Positions 1 to 9,325 of a stretch of 64,000 bases of DNA are shown one piece after another (positions within the stretch are counted from its first letter, which is position 1; every line of letters begins with the position of its first letter). The notes below the pieces were generated by a model, which was given only the letters and a program-made list of their open reading frames with translations, made no database searches and was not told the DNA's origin. This DNA is from Acinetobacter qingfengensis (GTDB lineage: Bacteria; Pseudomonadota; Gammaproteobacteria; Pseudomonadales; Moraxellaceae). Where the stretch lies: positions 372,001-436,000 of the forward strand of contig NZ_VXKN01000001.1 in assembly GCF_008693185.1 (NCBI RefSeq), read 5' to 3'. Both the position numbers and the translations under genes were made by a program.

Positions 1-646
1 CTTGTTCAAGTGTCTGAATATGTAGGTGAATCAGTTTATTCGACTCAATTTTTTCATCTGTAATACCTTTAGCCTTGGCTAGATGATAAATAGAGTAAGC
101 AAGTAACCAGAAACGTTTTGGAATATCCAAATAAATTAAATGTAGTGAATGCAATAATTGAGTGAGATGGTATAGGGCATTTAATGCAGCAGTCTTTTGA
201 ATATTTAATAATTTTTTCTTGAGGTTAAATTCAAGAATAGAAAATTTTCTGGTTTCCAGTTGTCGCTGGGTGCGTTTAAAGATTTCACTGTAAATTAATG
301 CATATAATGATTTAATTTCCAGCACTAATTCTGCAATTTGTTGATCTCTCTTGGTTTCTAGTAAGGACTGATTGAGATAGTGCTTTTCCAGTGAAATCAG
401 AATCTGAGCCAATATTGGTTCGATTATTCCTAATAATTGGCAACGGATTGTATCTTCACAATTAAGATTGCGTAATTCCAATAAAGTAACAAAAATTTGT
501 TTGGCTGCTTCACCAAGCTCTAGTTCAACAAGTTCCTGTAACCACTGTCGTACTACATTTTCCTTAGCGTAATTTTGGATATAGGTAAGTTGCTGGATAT
601 CAAGTATTACTGTATCGCTAAAAAGTTTATCTAACTTGATTGTCAT
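1..646 (-). CDS. Hypothetical protein, 5' part (cut by window edge)
   Basis: An open frame runs leftward from ATG at 644-646 through the window edge, giving at least 215 residues without a stop. The visible part is mostly alpha-helical and rich in Leu, Gln and Glu, with no signal peptide or membrane segment. It begins MTIKLDKLFSDTVILDIQQL. It starts 27 bases downstream of epmB on the same strand, so the two are probably co-transcribed. I do not recognise a domain in the visible portion and assign no function. Any C-terminal domain lies outside the window. Confidence 0.75.
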   Translation of the reverse strand, partial: MTIKLDKLFSDTVILDIQQLTYIQNYAKENVVRQWLQELVELELGEAAKQIFVTLLELRNLNCEDTIRCQLLGIIEPILAQILISLEKHYLNQSLLETKRDQQIAELVLEIKSLYALIYSEIFKRTQRQLETRKFSILEFNLKKKLLNIQKTAALNALYHLTQLLHSLHLIYLDIPKRFWLLAYSIYHLAKAKGITDEKIESNKLIHLHIQTLEQ

Positions 647-673
647 TCTTGCAAGACCCCGAAAATTTTCATC

Positions 674-1681
674 TCAGAAAATATTTAATGGTGTTTTATG
701 TAATTCACCATGAATCTCTCTGACTAATTTTGGTACTAGGTAACCTGGTAGTTCTTTTAAAATTGCTTGATAAATTTTTTGTGCATGTATATCACTAATC
801 AAAAAATGACCGGATCCACTGACTTTATCCAATACATGCAGATAATAAGGTAGCACACGTGCATGAAACAGTCGATAGCTTAAATCACTTAAAATCAAAG
901 AATTGTCGTTAATTCCTTTTAATAATACTGATTGATTGAACAGCATCACATTTTTTTTGATCAAGTTACTCATAGCATCATCAAATGCCTGATCCAGCTC
1001 TTGTGGGTGGTTGCTGTGTACAACCATCACCAGCTTTAAATGAGTATTTTGTAAAATATCGAGAAAATCTTGATCAATGCGTTGCGGAATAACGACGGGT
1101 AGCCGGCTATGAATTCTTAGGGTTTTAATTTGTGATAATTCTTCAAAATGTTGTATCCATCGTGCGAGTTTTTCATTGGATACAGATAGAGGATCACCAC
1201 CACTTAAAATAATTTCGTTAACATCGGGATGCTCCAGTAAATATTTTTTGATTGGGAGCCAGTCTTTTTCTTTGGGTAAATTTTCCTGATAAGGAAAATG
1301 ACGTCTGAAACAATAACGACAATGAATGGCGCATGCCCCAGTTAATGTAAGTAATAATCTGGATTTATATTTATGTAAAATGCCCGGTAGTGCATTGGCG
1401 TCCCGCTCACCCAGAGGATCTAAGCTAAATCCTTGTAATGCCTGCATTTCCAGATGGTGTGGTAATACTTGTAATAATAATGGGTCATGTGGGTTTCCGA
1501 TCTGTATTTTTTCAACAAATTGGCGTGGTACACGAAGTTTAAACTGTTTGTTGGCCAATAGGGCCTGATGATCCAGTTGCTCAGGAGAAAGCTCAAGCAG
1601 TGAAATTAACTCAAATGGATCAGTAATTAGATCATTGAGTTGTGATTGCCAGTTTTTCTCTTGGAATAAATAGTTTATCAT
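674..1681 (-). CDS. epmB: EF-P beta-lysylation protein EpmB (lysine 2,3-aminomutase family)
   Basis: Radical SAM enzyme of 335 residues, the usual length for EpmB/YjeK. It converts (S)-alpha-lysine to (R)-beta-lysine, which EpmA then attaches to elongation factor P. The CxxxCxxC cluster motif is at Cys117, Cys121 and Cys124 (CAIHCRYC), followed by the SGGDPL glycine-rich SAM segment. PLP would bind a Lys in the C-terminal part, as in aminomutases. The gene is divergent from efp, its substrate gene, with about 70 bases between the starts, a conserved functional pairing. EpmA is not in this window. The partial gene at 1-646 follows it closely on the same strand. Confidence 0.95.
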   Translation of the reverse strand: MINYLFQEKNWQSQLNDLITDPFELISLLELSPEQLDHQALLANKQFKLRVPRQFVEKIQIGNPHDPLLLQVLPHHLEMQALQGFSLDPLGERDANALPGILHKYKSRLLLTLTGACAIHCRYCFRRHFPYQENLPKEKDWLPIKKYLLEHPDVNEIILSGGDPLSVSNEKLARWIQHFEELSQIKTLRIHSRLPVVIPQRIDQDFLDILQNTHLKLVMVVHSNHPQELDQAFDDAMSNLIKKNVMLFNQSVLLKGINDNSLILSDLSYRLFHARVLPYYLHVLDKVSGSGHFLISDIHAQKIYQAILKELPGYLVPKLVREIHGELHKTPLNIF

Positions 1682-1752
1682 GCGACACGATTTTGATAAT
1701 GCGATATGGCATTATATTATAGTTGAGTTGTTAAATTTGGAGTGTGCCAGAC

Positions 1753-2322
1753 ATGGCCAATTATTCTACAAACGAATTTAAGCCAGGCTTAAAAGTAATG
1801 CTTGATAGTAATCCATGTTCAATCATGGAAAATGAATACGTCAAGCCGGGTAAAGGACAAGCATTTAACCGTGTAAAATTGCGTAACCTGAAAACTGGTA
1901 AAGTTCTGGAAAAAACTTTTAAATCCGGTGATTCACTGGAAGCTGCAGATATCGTTGAAGTTGAAATGAACTATTTGTACAACGATGGTGAAATGTGGCA
2001 TTTCATGGATCCGGAATCTTTTGAGCAGATTGCTGCAGATAAAACTGCTATGGGCGATGCTGTAAAGTGGTTAAAAGACGATTCTAATGAAACTTGTAGC
2101 ATCATGTTATTTAATGGTGTGCCATTAAACGTTAGTGCGCCAAACTTTGTGATTTTAAAAATTGTTGAAACTGATCCGGGTGTTAAAGGTGATACTGCTG
2201 GAACAGGTGGTAAACCAGCAAAACTCGAAACAGGTGCAGTTGTTCGTGTACCATTGTTCGTTCAACAAGAAGAAAGTGTTCGTGTTGATACACGTACTGG
2301 TGAATATTTAGAGCGTGCGTAA
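1753..2322 (+). CDS. efp: Elongation factor P
   Basis: Translation factor that enters the ribosomal E site and rescues ribosomes stalled at polyproline stretches. The protein is 189 residues with the three-domain EF-P layout: an N-terminal KOW-like domain with the modified loop, then two OB folds ending GEYLERA. Counting from [10 protein letters not shown], the loop lysine is Lys34 in PGKGQ, the residue that receives beta-lysine. A longer frame begins at GTG 1744, but ATG 1753 has GGAG about nine bases upstream and gives the expected N-terminus, so I chose it. A good rho-independent terminator follows at 2348. Confidence 0.97.
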   Translation: MANYSTNEFKPGLKVMLDSNPCSIMENEYVKPGKGQAFNRVKLRNLKTGKVLEKTFKSGDSLEAADIVEVEMNYLYNDGEMWHFMDPESFEQIAADKTAMGDAVKWLKDDSNETCSIMLFNGVPLNVSAPNFVILKIVETDPGVKGDTAGTGGKPAKLETGAVVRVPLFVQQEESVRVDTRTGEYLERA

Positions 2323-2347
2323 TTATTTTTAAATTATGCTACTCTGT

Positions 2348-2377
2348 AAAGGATGGTTGAAAACCGTCCTTTTTTTA
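2348..2377 (+). terminator. Rho-independent terminator of efp
   Basis: The arms AAAGGATGGTT and AACCGTCCTTT pair with one G-U wobble around a short loop and are followed by a run of T. It lies 25 bases after the efp stop. Confidence 0.85.
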
Positions 2378-2526
2378 TGCCAAAGTCTTAGATATTTTGC
2401 AGCATGGGAAGAGTACAGTCACAAGGAAGAAAGCAGAGCTGATAAACATAATAAGGGATTGTTTCTATTCAGAATGAATAATTACAACCTTTCATCTGCT
2501 AATCATATATTCAAGGAGACATGCGA

Positions 2527-4635
2527 ATGGGCGAAATAAAAACTAGAATGAGCGTAAAAAGTAAGCTGCTTTGGAGTTTAATCACGATCATTGGCGCAAT
2601 ATCATTTGCTGTATTGGCAGTAAGTCGTGGTGAACATGTGAATGCCGTATGGTTGGTACTTGCCGCCGCTTGTATTTATAGCATTGCCTATCGGTTTTAC
2701 AGTCTATATATCTCGGAAAAAGTATTTGAATTAAATCCACGGCGTTTGACACCCGCACATCGTTTGGCAGATGGTCTGGATTATGTACCTACCAATAAAA
2801 GTGTTTTGTTTGGACATCATTTTGCTGCGATTGCCGGTGCAGGGCCTTTAGTTGGCCCTATTTTGGCAGCACAAATGGGATATTTACCCGGTACAATTTG
2901 GTTACTGGTCGGTGTTGTATTGGCCGGTGCCGTGCAGGATTTTCTGGTTCTTTTCATTTCCACACGCAGAGACGGGCGCTCATTGGGCGAAATGGCAAAA
3001 CAGGAATTAGGTGCCTTTGCCGGAGTCATTGTAATGCTAGGTGCATTAGGCGTGATGATTATTATTTTGGCTGTGTTGGCATTGGTGGTGGTTAAAGCCT
3101 TGGCCCATAGCCCATGGGGTGTATTTAGTATTGCGGCGACAATTCCAATAGCAATTTTTATGGGTATTTACATGCGTTTTATTCGTCCGGGTAAAATTGC
3201 AGAAGTATCTATTATTGGCTTTGTCTTGATGATGTTGGGAATTGTCTATGGTGGACATATTGCAGCAGATCCATACTGGGGACCATTTTTCACTTTAAGC
3301 GGTACACAATTGACCTGGGCCTTGGTGATCTATGGTTTTATTGCTTCGGTATTACCTGTTTGGTTGCTTTTAGCACCACGTGATTATTTATCAACCTTCT
3401 TAAAAATTGGTGTGATTGTAGGGTTAGCAATTGGTATTGTTGTTGCCATGCCAATGATGAAAATGCCTGCAGTAACACATTTTATTGATGGTACTGGCCC
3501 GGTTTTCTCGGGTAGTTTATTCCCATTTTTATTTATTACCATTGCTTGTGGGGCGATTTCTGGTTTTCATGCCCTTGTATCGAGTGGTACAACGCCAAAA
3601 CTTGTCAATAATGAAGCTGATATACGAATGATTGGTTATGGCGGTATGCTAATGGAATCATTTGTGGCAATCATGGCAATGATCTGTGCGACCGTGCTTG
3701 AGCCTGGCATTTATTTTGCCATTAATGCACCATCTGCGGTTTTGGGAACCACTGTAGAAAGTGCTTCTGAAGCAGTACGTCAATTGGGCTTTGTGGTTAC
3801 ACCAGAAATGTTGAGTGTATTGGCACAGGAAGTGGGAGAGAGCTCAATTCTTTCGCGTACTGGTGGCGCACCAACATTTGCAATTGGTATGGCACACATC
3901 ATCTCAGAAATTTTTAACAGCCGTGCCATGATGTCTTTTTGGTATCATTTTGCAATTTTGTTTGAAGCATTATTTATTTTAACTGCAGTAGATGCAGGGA
4001 CTCGTGCTTGTCGCTTTATGGTGCAGGATACTGTAGGTATCGTCATTCCTGCGATTAAAAACTCAAAATCATTTATTGGTAATTTGATTGGTACGGCTAT
4101 TGCCGTTGCAGGATGGGGCTTTTTTGTTTATCAAGGCGTTGTTGATCCATTGGGCGGTATCAACTCATTGTGGCCATTATTTGGTATTGGTAACCAGATG
4201 CTTGCTGCTATGGCATTGCTATTGGGTACCGTCATTTTGTTTAAAATGAAAAAAGAAAAATATGTTTGGGTGACGATTCTACCTACTATTTTTCTTTTTG
4301 TAACGTGTATGACTGCTGGCTGGCAAAAGATTTTCCATGAAAATCCGAAAATTGGTTTTTTAGCTCAAGCAGATCGTTTTAAAAATGCATTGGCGAATGG
4401 TGAATTACTTGCGCCAGCAAAAACTGTTGCTGAAATGCAAACGGTGATTTTATCCAATCAGATTAATGCGGTGTTGTGCGGATTCTTTATGTTGGTTGCG
4501 ATTGTTATGTTATTTGCATCCATTACTGTAATTCGCCGCGCATTAGCTAATCCGAATCCAACGGTTAATGAAGCACCAGCCGTCTATGCTGATGAATCCA
4601 ATATTAATGTAACAGGTGTGAGCAAAGGGGATTAA
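2527..4635 (+). CDS. cstA: CstA/BtsT family carbon starvation (peptide/pyruvate) transporter
   Basis: Inner-membrane protein of about 702 residues with many hydrophobic segments and the family hallmarks GHHFAAIAGAGPLVGPILAAQ near the N-terminus and GGAPTFAIGMAHI in the second half. The family includes CstA (peptide uptake on carbon starvation) and BtsT/YjiY (pyruvate-proton symport); sequence alone does not separate these here. ATG 2527 is preferred over ATG 2521 because AAGGAG lies nine bases before it and only three before the other. The small YbdD-type gene follows after one base, the usual pairing. No regulator is visible nearby. Confidence 0.9.
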   Translation: MGEIKTRMSVKSKLLWSLITIIGAISFAVLAVSRGEHVNAVWLVLAAACIYSIAYRFYSLYISEKVFELNPRRLTPAHRLADGLDYVPTNKSVLFGHHFAAIAGAGPLVGPILAAQMGYLPGTIWLLVGVVLAGAVQDFLVLFISTRRDGRSLGEMAKQELGAFAGVIVMLGALGVMIIILAVLALVVVKALAHSPWGVFSIAATIPIAIFMGIYMRFIRPGKIAEVSIIGFVLMMLGIVYGGHIAADPYWGPFFTLSGTQLTWALVIYGFIASVLPVWLLLAPRDYLSTFLKIGVIVGLAIGIVVAMPMMKMPAVTHFIDGTGPVFSGSLFPFLFITIACGAISGFHALVSSGTTPKLVNNEADIRMIGYGGMLMESFVAIMAMICATVLEPGIYFAINAPSAVLGTTVESASEAVRQLGFVVTPEMLSVLAQEVGESSILSRTGGAPTFAIGMAHIISEIFNSRAMMSFWYHFAILFEALFILTAVDAGTRACRFMVQDTVGIVIPAIKNSKSFIGNLIGTAIAVAGWGFFVYQGVVDPLGGINSLWPLFGIGNQMLAAMALLLGTVILFKMKKEKYVWVTILPTIFLFVTCMTAGWQKIFHENPKIGFLAQADRFKNALANGELLAPAKTVAEMQTVILSNQINAVLCGFFMLVAIVMLFASITVIRRALANPNPTVNEAPAVYADESNINVTGVSKGD

Positions 4636-4636
4636 T

Positions 4637-4936
4637 ATGAATCTGAAAATTGCACATCATGGTAAAACAGTCATGATTCGAATTATCAAATTTACCATCA
4701 TGTCACAAAAACATTTGATTTTTTCACCTAAAAACTGGTCAAGGATTGCAGTATTATGGCAACGACTTCAACAAAGTTTTCGTTTGATGGTTGGTGTACC
4801 GGATTATCAAACATATTTGGAACACATGAGTACACATCATCCAGATTTAACACCTATGGATGAAAAAACCTTTCATCGTTATTGTGTAGATGCACGGTAT
4901 CCATCGGCAGGTAATTTGAAAAAGTGTCCATGTTAA
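4637..4936 (+). CDS. YbdD/YjiX family small protein (DUF466)
   Basis: Small cytoplasmic protein that accompanies CstA/BtsT carriers in most gammaproteobacteria. The conserved core (residues about 50-95) reads MVGVPDYQTYLEHM, then HHPDLTPM, then RYCVDARYPSAG, as in E. coli YbdD/YjiX. The frame is 99 residues, longer than the usual 65 or so, and the first 30 residues look poorly conserved. An internal ATG is possible, but ATG 4637 has a strong AAAGGGG site. It starts one base after the transporter stop, so translation is probably coupled. Its exact role is unknown. Confidence 0.85.
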   Translation: MNLKIAHHGKTVMIRIIKFTIMSQKHLIFSPKNWSRIAVLWQRLQQSFRLMVGVPDYQTYLEHMSTHHPDLTPMDEKTFHRYCVDARYPSAGNLKKCPC

Positions 4937-4965
4937 TCTGAATTTTATTTTCTCTTCAATAAAAT

Positions 4966-4992
4966 AGTGTACTCTAAGAAGTGCACTTTTTT
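4966..4992 (+). terminator. Rho-independent terminator after the cstA operon
   Basis: AGTGTAC and GTGCACT form a 7-base stem with one G-U pair around an 8-base loop, followed by six T. It separates the cstA operon from the MoxR operon. Confidence 0.8.
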
Positions 4993-5001
4993 ATGGGGTA
5001 G

Positions 5002-5967
5002 ATGGGGGATTTCATGCTGTGGAATAAAAAACAACAATCGTATGACCATGATGAATACAGTTTACTCGCCAAACAAGTTGAACAGTTATCTCCTGGATTA
5101 CAAGACTATCTTCAGGCATTAAATCAGATCGTTTTAGATAAACCTGAACAAATTAAACTTGCGGTATGTTGTTTATTGGCCAAAGGGCATGTGTTATTTG
5201 AAGATTTGCCCGGTTTAGGGAAAACTACACTGGCTCAGGCTTTATCTGTACTTTCGGGACTGCATTTTCAACGTATTCAGTTTACCAACGACTTGCTTCC
5301 AAGCGATATTATTGGAAGCAATATTTTTTATCCAGACACGTCAAAATTTGAATTTAAACAAGGCGCAATTTTTAGTCAGATTTTACTTGCAGATGAAATT
5401 AATCGTAGTAGTCCAAAAACTCAAAGTGCTTTACTGGAAGCTATGGAAGAAGGCATGGTATCTGTCGAAGGTATACGCCATGTATTACCTGAACCATTTT
5501 GGGTGATTGCAACCCAAAATCCTTTACAACAATCAGGAACTTATCCACTACCTGAATCACAATTAGATCGTTTTTTGATGTGTTTATCTATGGGGTATCC
5601 TTCAGAGCAGGCAGAACGTGCTTTGTTAAAAGGGCAGGTCCGACGCCGTATATTGATAGAAATGCAACCAGTCTTGAATCAAGACAAAATCCTGCAACTT
5701 CAAAATGTTTGTGAGCAAATATTATTATCAGATCCAGTGCTAGATTATTTACAGGCATTGGTTGCTTGGACAAGAGCAAAAGTTCAAGGATTATCGACAC
5801 GGGGATTATTGGCATTAAAAAGAGCAGTGCAGGCACACGCTTTACTGGAAGGGCGATATTATACTATGCATGAAGATGTTCAGGCAGTTTTTGCACCGGT
5901 TGTTGCTCATCGTATTCATTTATCAAAACAGGAAATTCAGCAAGCGTTAAGAGATATTACATTTTAG
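5002..5967 (+). CDS. MoxR family AAA+ ATPase
   Basis: Cytoplasmic AAA+ ATPase of 321 residues. Walker A is LPGLGKTT at about residues 69-76, Walker B is ILLADEINR at about 128-136, and the sensor segment WVIATQNPL follows. The MoxR lid domain fills the C-terminus. MoxR proteins act as chaperones for neighbouring DUF58/VWA proteins. Here a DUF58 gene follows after 8 bases and then a transglutaminase gene, the standard three-gene arrangement. Start choice is uncertain: ATG 5002 and ATG 5014 both have a G-rich sequence upstream. Confidence 0.92.
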   Translation: MGDFMLWNKKQQSYDHDEYSLLAKQVEQLSPGLQDYLQALNQIVLDKPEQIKLAVCCLLAKGHVLFEDLPGLGKTTLAQALSVLSGLHFQRIQFTNDLLPSDIIGSNIFYPDTSKFEFKQGAIFSQILLADEINRSSPKTQSALLEAMEEGMVSVEGIRHVLPEPFWVIATQNPLQQSGTYPLPESQLDRFLMCLSMGYPSEQAERALLKGQVRRRILIEMQPVLNQDKILQLQNVCEQILLSDPVLDYLQALVAWTRAKVQGLSTRGLLALKRAVQAHALLEGRYYTMHEDVQAVFAPVVAHRIHLSKQEIQQALRDITF

Positions 5968-5975
5968 GTCAATGA

Positions 5976-6899
5976 ATGAAAATAATTAAATCCTACTGGC
6001 AACGTTGGTTAGTGCAACGGTTTAGACTAGTAAATAACAAGCGATTAACACATAGAGATATTTTAATTTTTGTGCATCGTGAAGGTTATCTTTATATTAT
6101 TTTAATTTTAATTACATTTATTGCTGGAATTAATTATGCAAACAATCTAATTCTGGCTTTATGTTTCTTATTAATTAGCATTTTGGTATTAAGTTTTTAT
6201 TTGGCATTTAAACAACTTTATGGTTTAAAACTACAAATCAATGCACAAGAATTGGGACAAATTAATCAACCGTTGAAACTTAATTATCAAGTTTCTCCTT
6301 TAAAAAATTATGTACATTTGCATTTACGATTCGAGTTTGAACAACAATATAAGAAAATATCAATATTAAAAATAACAGAAATAATATCATTTACTGTATT
6401 ACCAAAAGCAAGAGGACGGTATCAAATTGAACGTTTATATTTCTATAGTGTTTATCCATTTGCTTTAGTAAAAGCATGGAGTTTAGCTTATCCAAATACA
6501 GAAATATGGATTGCACCTGAAGCTATAATGGTAAATTTACAACATTATGGATTTCGATCTTCCCAGTTGAGTACTAGTGGCATTGAAGATTTTAGTCATT
6601 TGCGAGAATTTCAATCTGGTGATGGGCTTAATCGCGTTGCATGGCAACAATATGCAAAAGGTAAAGGATTACTGGTCAAGCAATTTGAACAATATCAAGA
6701 ACAGGCATTAAACTTTAATTACATTGATATGACTTTGTCATTACATGAACAAAAATTAGGTCAATTAATGTATTTAGTGGAGCAAGCCTATCAGCAGCAT
6801 TATGCATTTAGTTTACAACTTCCCACACAATTTCTTGAATATGGGCATGGCGATGAGCATTTTTTTCAAGCTAAATTAATGTTGGCCAAGGAACCATAA
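5976..6899 (+). CDS. DUF58 domain-containing membrane protein
   Basis: A 307-residue protein with two hydrophobic helices near residues 35-80, then a soluble part holding the DUF58 signature around residues 205-235 (FSHLREFQSGDGLNRVAWQQ). DUF58 proteins have a VWA-like fold and work with MoxR ATPases, probably in assembly or regulation of envelope complexes. The stop overlaps the ATG of the next gene (TAATG at 6897-6901), implying translational coupling. The DNA is strikingly AT-rich, as is the next gene. Confidence 0.88.
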   Translation: MKIIKSYWQRWLVQRFRLVNNKRLTHRDILIFVHREGYLYIILILITFIAGINYANNLILALCFLLISILVLSFYLAFKQLYGLKLQINAQELGQINQPLKLNYQVSPLKNYVHLHLRFEFEQQYKKISILKITEIISFTVLPKARGRYQIERLYFYSVYPFALVKAWSLAYPNTEIWIAPEAIMVNLQHYGFRSSQLSTSGIEDFSHLREFQSGDGLNRVAWQQYAKGKGLLVKQFEQYQEQALNFNYIDMTLSLHEQKLGQLMYLVEQAYQQHYAFSLQLPTQFLEYGHGDEHFFQAKLMLAKEP

Positions 6900-8992
6900 T
6901 GTTAAAACAAAAAATTAGACATTCTGTAGCATGGACAGCATTAAATTCACGTAATGATCGTTATTTGTTAATGGTATTGTGGATCACAATTCTTCCGCAT
7001 CTATTTTATATGCCAAGATTACTAAATATCTTATTAATTTCTATTTTGATTTTATGGCAGTTTAATTTTTTTAAAAATGGAAATTTTAAGAAATTAAAAA
7101 ACAAATGGATACAATATGTTGTTTTGTTACTAGGTTTGGCAATTATTTATGCACATTATAAAACCTTTCTGGGTGTTGAAGCAGGATGTTCAACACTGGT
7201 TACAATTCTTTTAGTTAAGGCATTTGAGGTTAAAAGATATCGTGACGCAATTATTCAGTATAATTTTTCATTATTTGTTGTTGCCAGTTTATTTTTATAT
7301 GGTCAGAGCATTGGATTAGCTGTTGCAGCATGTATTGCTGTTATTGTGTGTTTATATGCAATGCATCAATTACAGTATTATAATGATGCTTATGAGGAAG
7401 TATCATTTCAGAACGTTTCCAAAAACCAGCTACGCCGTCAGGCTTTTACCACAATTATTAAATTAATGGGGTTTGCTGTTCCGTTAATGATTTTATTATT
7501 TTTATTTTTTCCAAGATTTCCGCCCTTATGGAGTGTTCCTACAACAACAACTCAAGCAAGAACGGGGATGAATGATGTTATGTCTCCAGGAGATATTGCA
7601 CAATTAAGTCAGTCCAGTGAATTGGTTTTTCGTGTGATTTTTTCTCAGCCTGAATCTATGCCGGATTCAACACAACTTTACTGGCGGGCAATGGTACTTG
7701 ACCAATTTGATGGTAAACAGTGGCGTCGAATACCTAAATTTAGTTTAGAAAAAAATACCATTTCATTAAATCGATTACATTTACCTAGTGCATATTTATT
7801 TGATAAATCTCAAGAGATCCAGACAAAGTCATATTATTTAATTATGCAGCCATCACAACAGGCTTGGTTTTATGCTTTGGATTTTAGTTTAGCCAGTAAG
7901 CCATTGATCCTGCAATCAGATTTGAGTTGGCGTTTACCATTTAATTTAAACCAGCAACAACAATTTCAGCTTGCATACTTATTGCCACAACCGAAAATTG
8001 ATGTGGAATTACCGATAGACAAAATTAGACAAAATATTCAACTGCCATCTTCTGAGAATCCTCAAAGTCAGCAATTTGCACAACAATTGTTTCTACAATC
8101 TGGTCAAGATCCACAAAAATATGCGCAAGCCGTATTACATTGGTTTAATACACAGCAGTTTTCTTATACTTTATCACCTCCTTTATTACAGGATAATAAC
8201 CGGATTGATGATTTTTTATTTCATACACGTACCGGATTTTGTGAGCATTATGCCTCTGCATTTGTAAATTTAATGCGTATGGCAAATATTCCGGCACGAG
8301 TTGTAGTGGGTTATCAAGGTGGGCGTTTAGCTCCAGATCAACAAAGTTGGGAAGTACGTCAACTGGATGCACATGCATGGACAGAGGTATGGTTTCAAGG
8401 TCAAGGATGGGTGCGTATGGATCCAACTGCAGCGATTGCTCCAGCGAGAATTGAATACGGTATGCAACAGTATTCACAACAATACCAACAAGTTTATGGA
8501 AACTCTATGCTTGCAAAAATTCAGGCAAAGCAATCACAGTGGTTAACAGAGGTAAAGATTTTGACAGATTATGTTAATTATCAATGGCAGAGTAAAGTGG
8601 TTGGATTTGATCAATCAAAACAAAGAAATTGGTTAAAACAATGGTCTATTCAAAATTTAACACAGCAAATCTTATTATTACTTTTATTAACATTTGTATT
8701 TTTTTGGATATTATTAAAGGCTATTGGTTATTTACAGAAAAATAAAAAAAGTAAATTAGAAACAGCGGTAATGTCTTTATCTAAACGGCTAGAAAAACAA
8801 GAACTATCTAGACAGGATGGTGAACCTATAATAACGTGGATGAAACGAATAGAAGCAAAACATGGTAGCAATGACCAACTGACAGTGATTATGCAGTTAT
8901 ATTCACAGCATTTATATATTCAATCACTTTCATTTCAACAAATGAAAAAGTTAATTGATTTGTTGATGAAATATCCAATTAGCTTAAATTAG
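6899..8992 (+). CDS. tgpA: TgpA-like membrane transglutaminase-domain protein (DUF3488)
   Basis: A 697-residue inner-membrane protein. The N-terminal part (about residues 20-210) holds several membrane helices of the DUF3488 type. A large periplasmic region follows, with a transglutaminase core carrying the triad Cys448 (FCEHYASAF), His492 (LDAHAWTEV) and Asp508 (VRMDPTAAI). A further helix lies near residues 590-615 with a short cytoplasmic tail. This matches P. aeruginosa TgpA in layout. The substrate of the family is not settled. It is the last gene of the MoxR operon, and tRNA-Val follows 50 bases later. Confidence 0.9.
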   Translation: MLKQKIRHSVAWTALNSRNDRYLLMVLWITILPHLFYMPRLLNILLISILILWQFNFFKNGNFKKLKNKWIQYVVLLLGLAIIYAHYKTFLGVEAGCSTLVTILLVKAFEVKRYRDAIIQYNFSLFVVASLFLYGQSIGLAVAACIAVIVCLYAMHQLQYYNDAYEEVSFQNVSKNQLRRQAFTTIIKLMGFAVPLMILLFLFFPRFPPLWSVPTTTTQARTGMNDVMSPGDIAQLSQSSELVFRVIFSQPESMPDSTQLYWRAMVLDQFDGKQWRRIPKFSLEKNTISLNRLHLPSAYLFDKSQEIQTKSYYLIMQPSQQAWFYALDFSLASKPLILQSDLSWRLPFNLNQQQQFQLAYLLPQPKIDVELPIDKIRQNIQLPSSENPQSQQFAQQLFLQSGQDPQKYAQAVLHWFNTQQFSYTLSPPLLQDNNRIDDFLFHTRTGFCEHYASAFVNLMRMANIPARVVVGYQGGRLAPDQQSWEVRQLDAHAWTEVWFQGQGWVRMDPTAAIAPARIEYGMQQYSQQYQQVYGNSMLAKIQAKQSQWLTEVKILTDYVNYQWQSKVVGFDQSKQRNWLKQWSIQNLTQQILLLLLLTFVFFWILLKAIGYLQKNKKSKLETAVMSLSKRLEKQELSRQDGEPIITWMKRIEAKHGSNDQLTVIMQLYSQHLYIQSLSFQQMKKLIDLLMKYPISLN

Positions 8993-9042
8993 CACATAAA
9001 AAGCTTGTTTGTTTTTTCTAAAATGTTATTATGCGCTCACTT

Positions 9043-9119
9043 AGGCGTATAGCTCAGTTGGTTAGAGCGCTACGTTGACATCGTAGAGGTCTCCAGTTCG
9101 AGTCTGGATATGCCTACCA
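9043..9119 (+). tRNA. tRNA-Val (anticodon GAC)
   Basis: A full cloverleaf can be folded: acceptor AGGCGTA with TATGCCT (one G-U), D stem GCTC/GAGC, anticodon stem CTACG/CGTAG around TTGACAT (anticodon GAC), T stem TCCAG/CTGGA, discriminator A and encoded CCA. Its 3' 50 bases are the integration site of the downstream element, and the tRNA is restored intact by the element's end. Confidence 0.97.
9070..9119 (+). repeat. Left attachment site (attL), 50-base tRNA-Val 3' end
   Basis: From the anticodon stem to the CCA end, this stretch is identical to 37609-37658. Identity stops at both edges (GCG before it here against ATA there; AAT after it here against TAT there). An integrase gene starts about 200 bases inside, the classic layout for tyrosine-recombinase insertion into a tRNA gene. 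Confidence 0.95.
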
Positions 9120-9269
9120 AATTTTAATACTTAAATATCAATAGTTTAAGTAGCTAAAATTGGAATAGAACCTAAGTTTTTAATGCTAAATTGGTCAGCT
9201 TGAGGGTGCAAAATCCTCAAAATTTGCGTCAAAAACACCTTATTATTTCCGTTTTAGCACCAAATAGAC

Positions 9270-9291
9270 ACCAAGTTTCTACTTGGTTTTT
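9270..9291 (+). terminator. Terminator-like hairpin upstream of the first integrase
   Basis: ACCAAGT TTCT ACTTGGT followed by TTTTT. A second inverted repeat, GTCGT/ACGAC, follows before the integrase ATG. Together they could stop tRNA read-through into the integrase gene or act as regulatory structure. Confidence 0.6.
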
Positions 9292-9325
9292 GTCGTTGGT
9301 GCTGCTACGACACCAAGGTGATTTT

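Noticed and set aside
2336..2539. A 67-residue ORF between efp and cstA
   Set aside because: It starts within the efp terminator hairpin and overlaps the cstA ribosome site; composition does not look like a protein.
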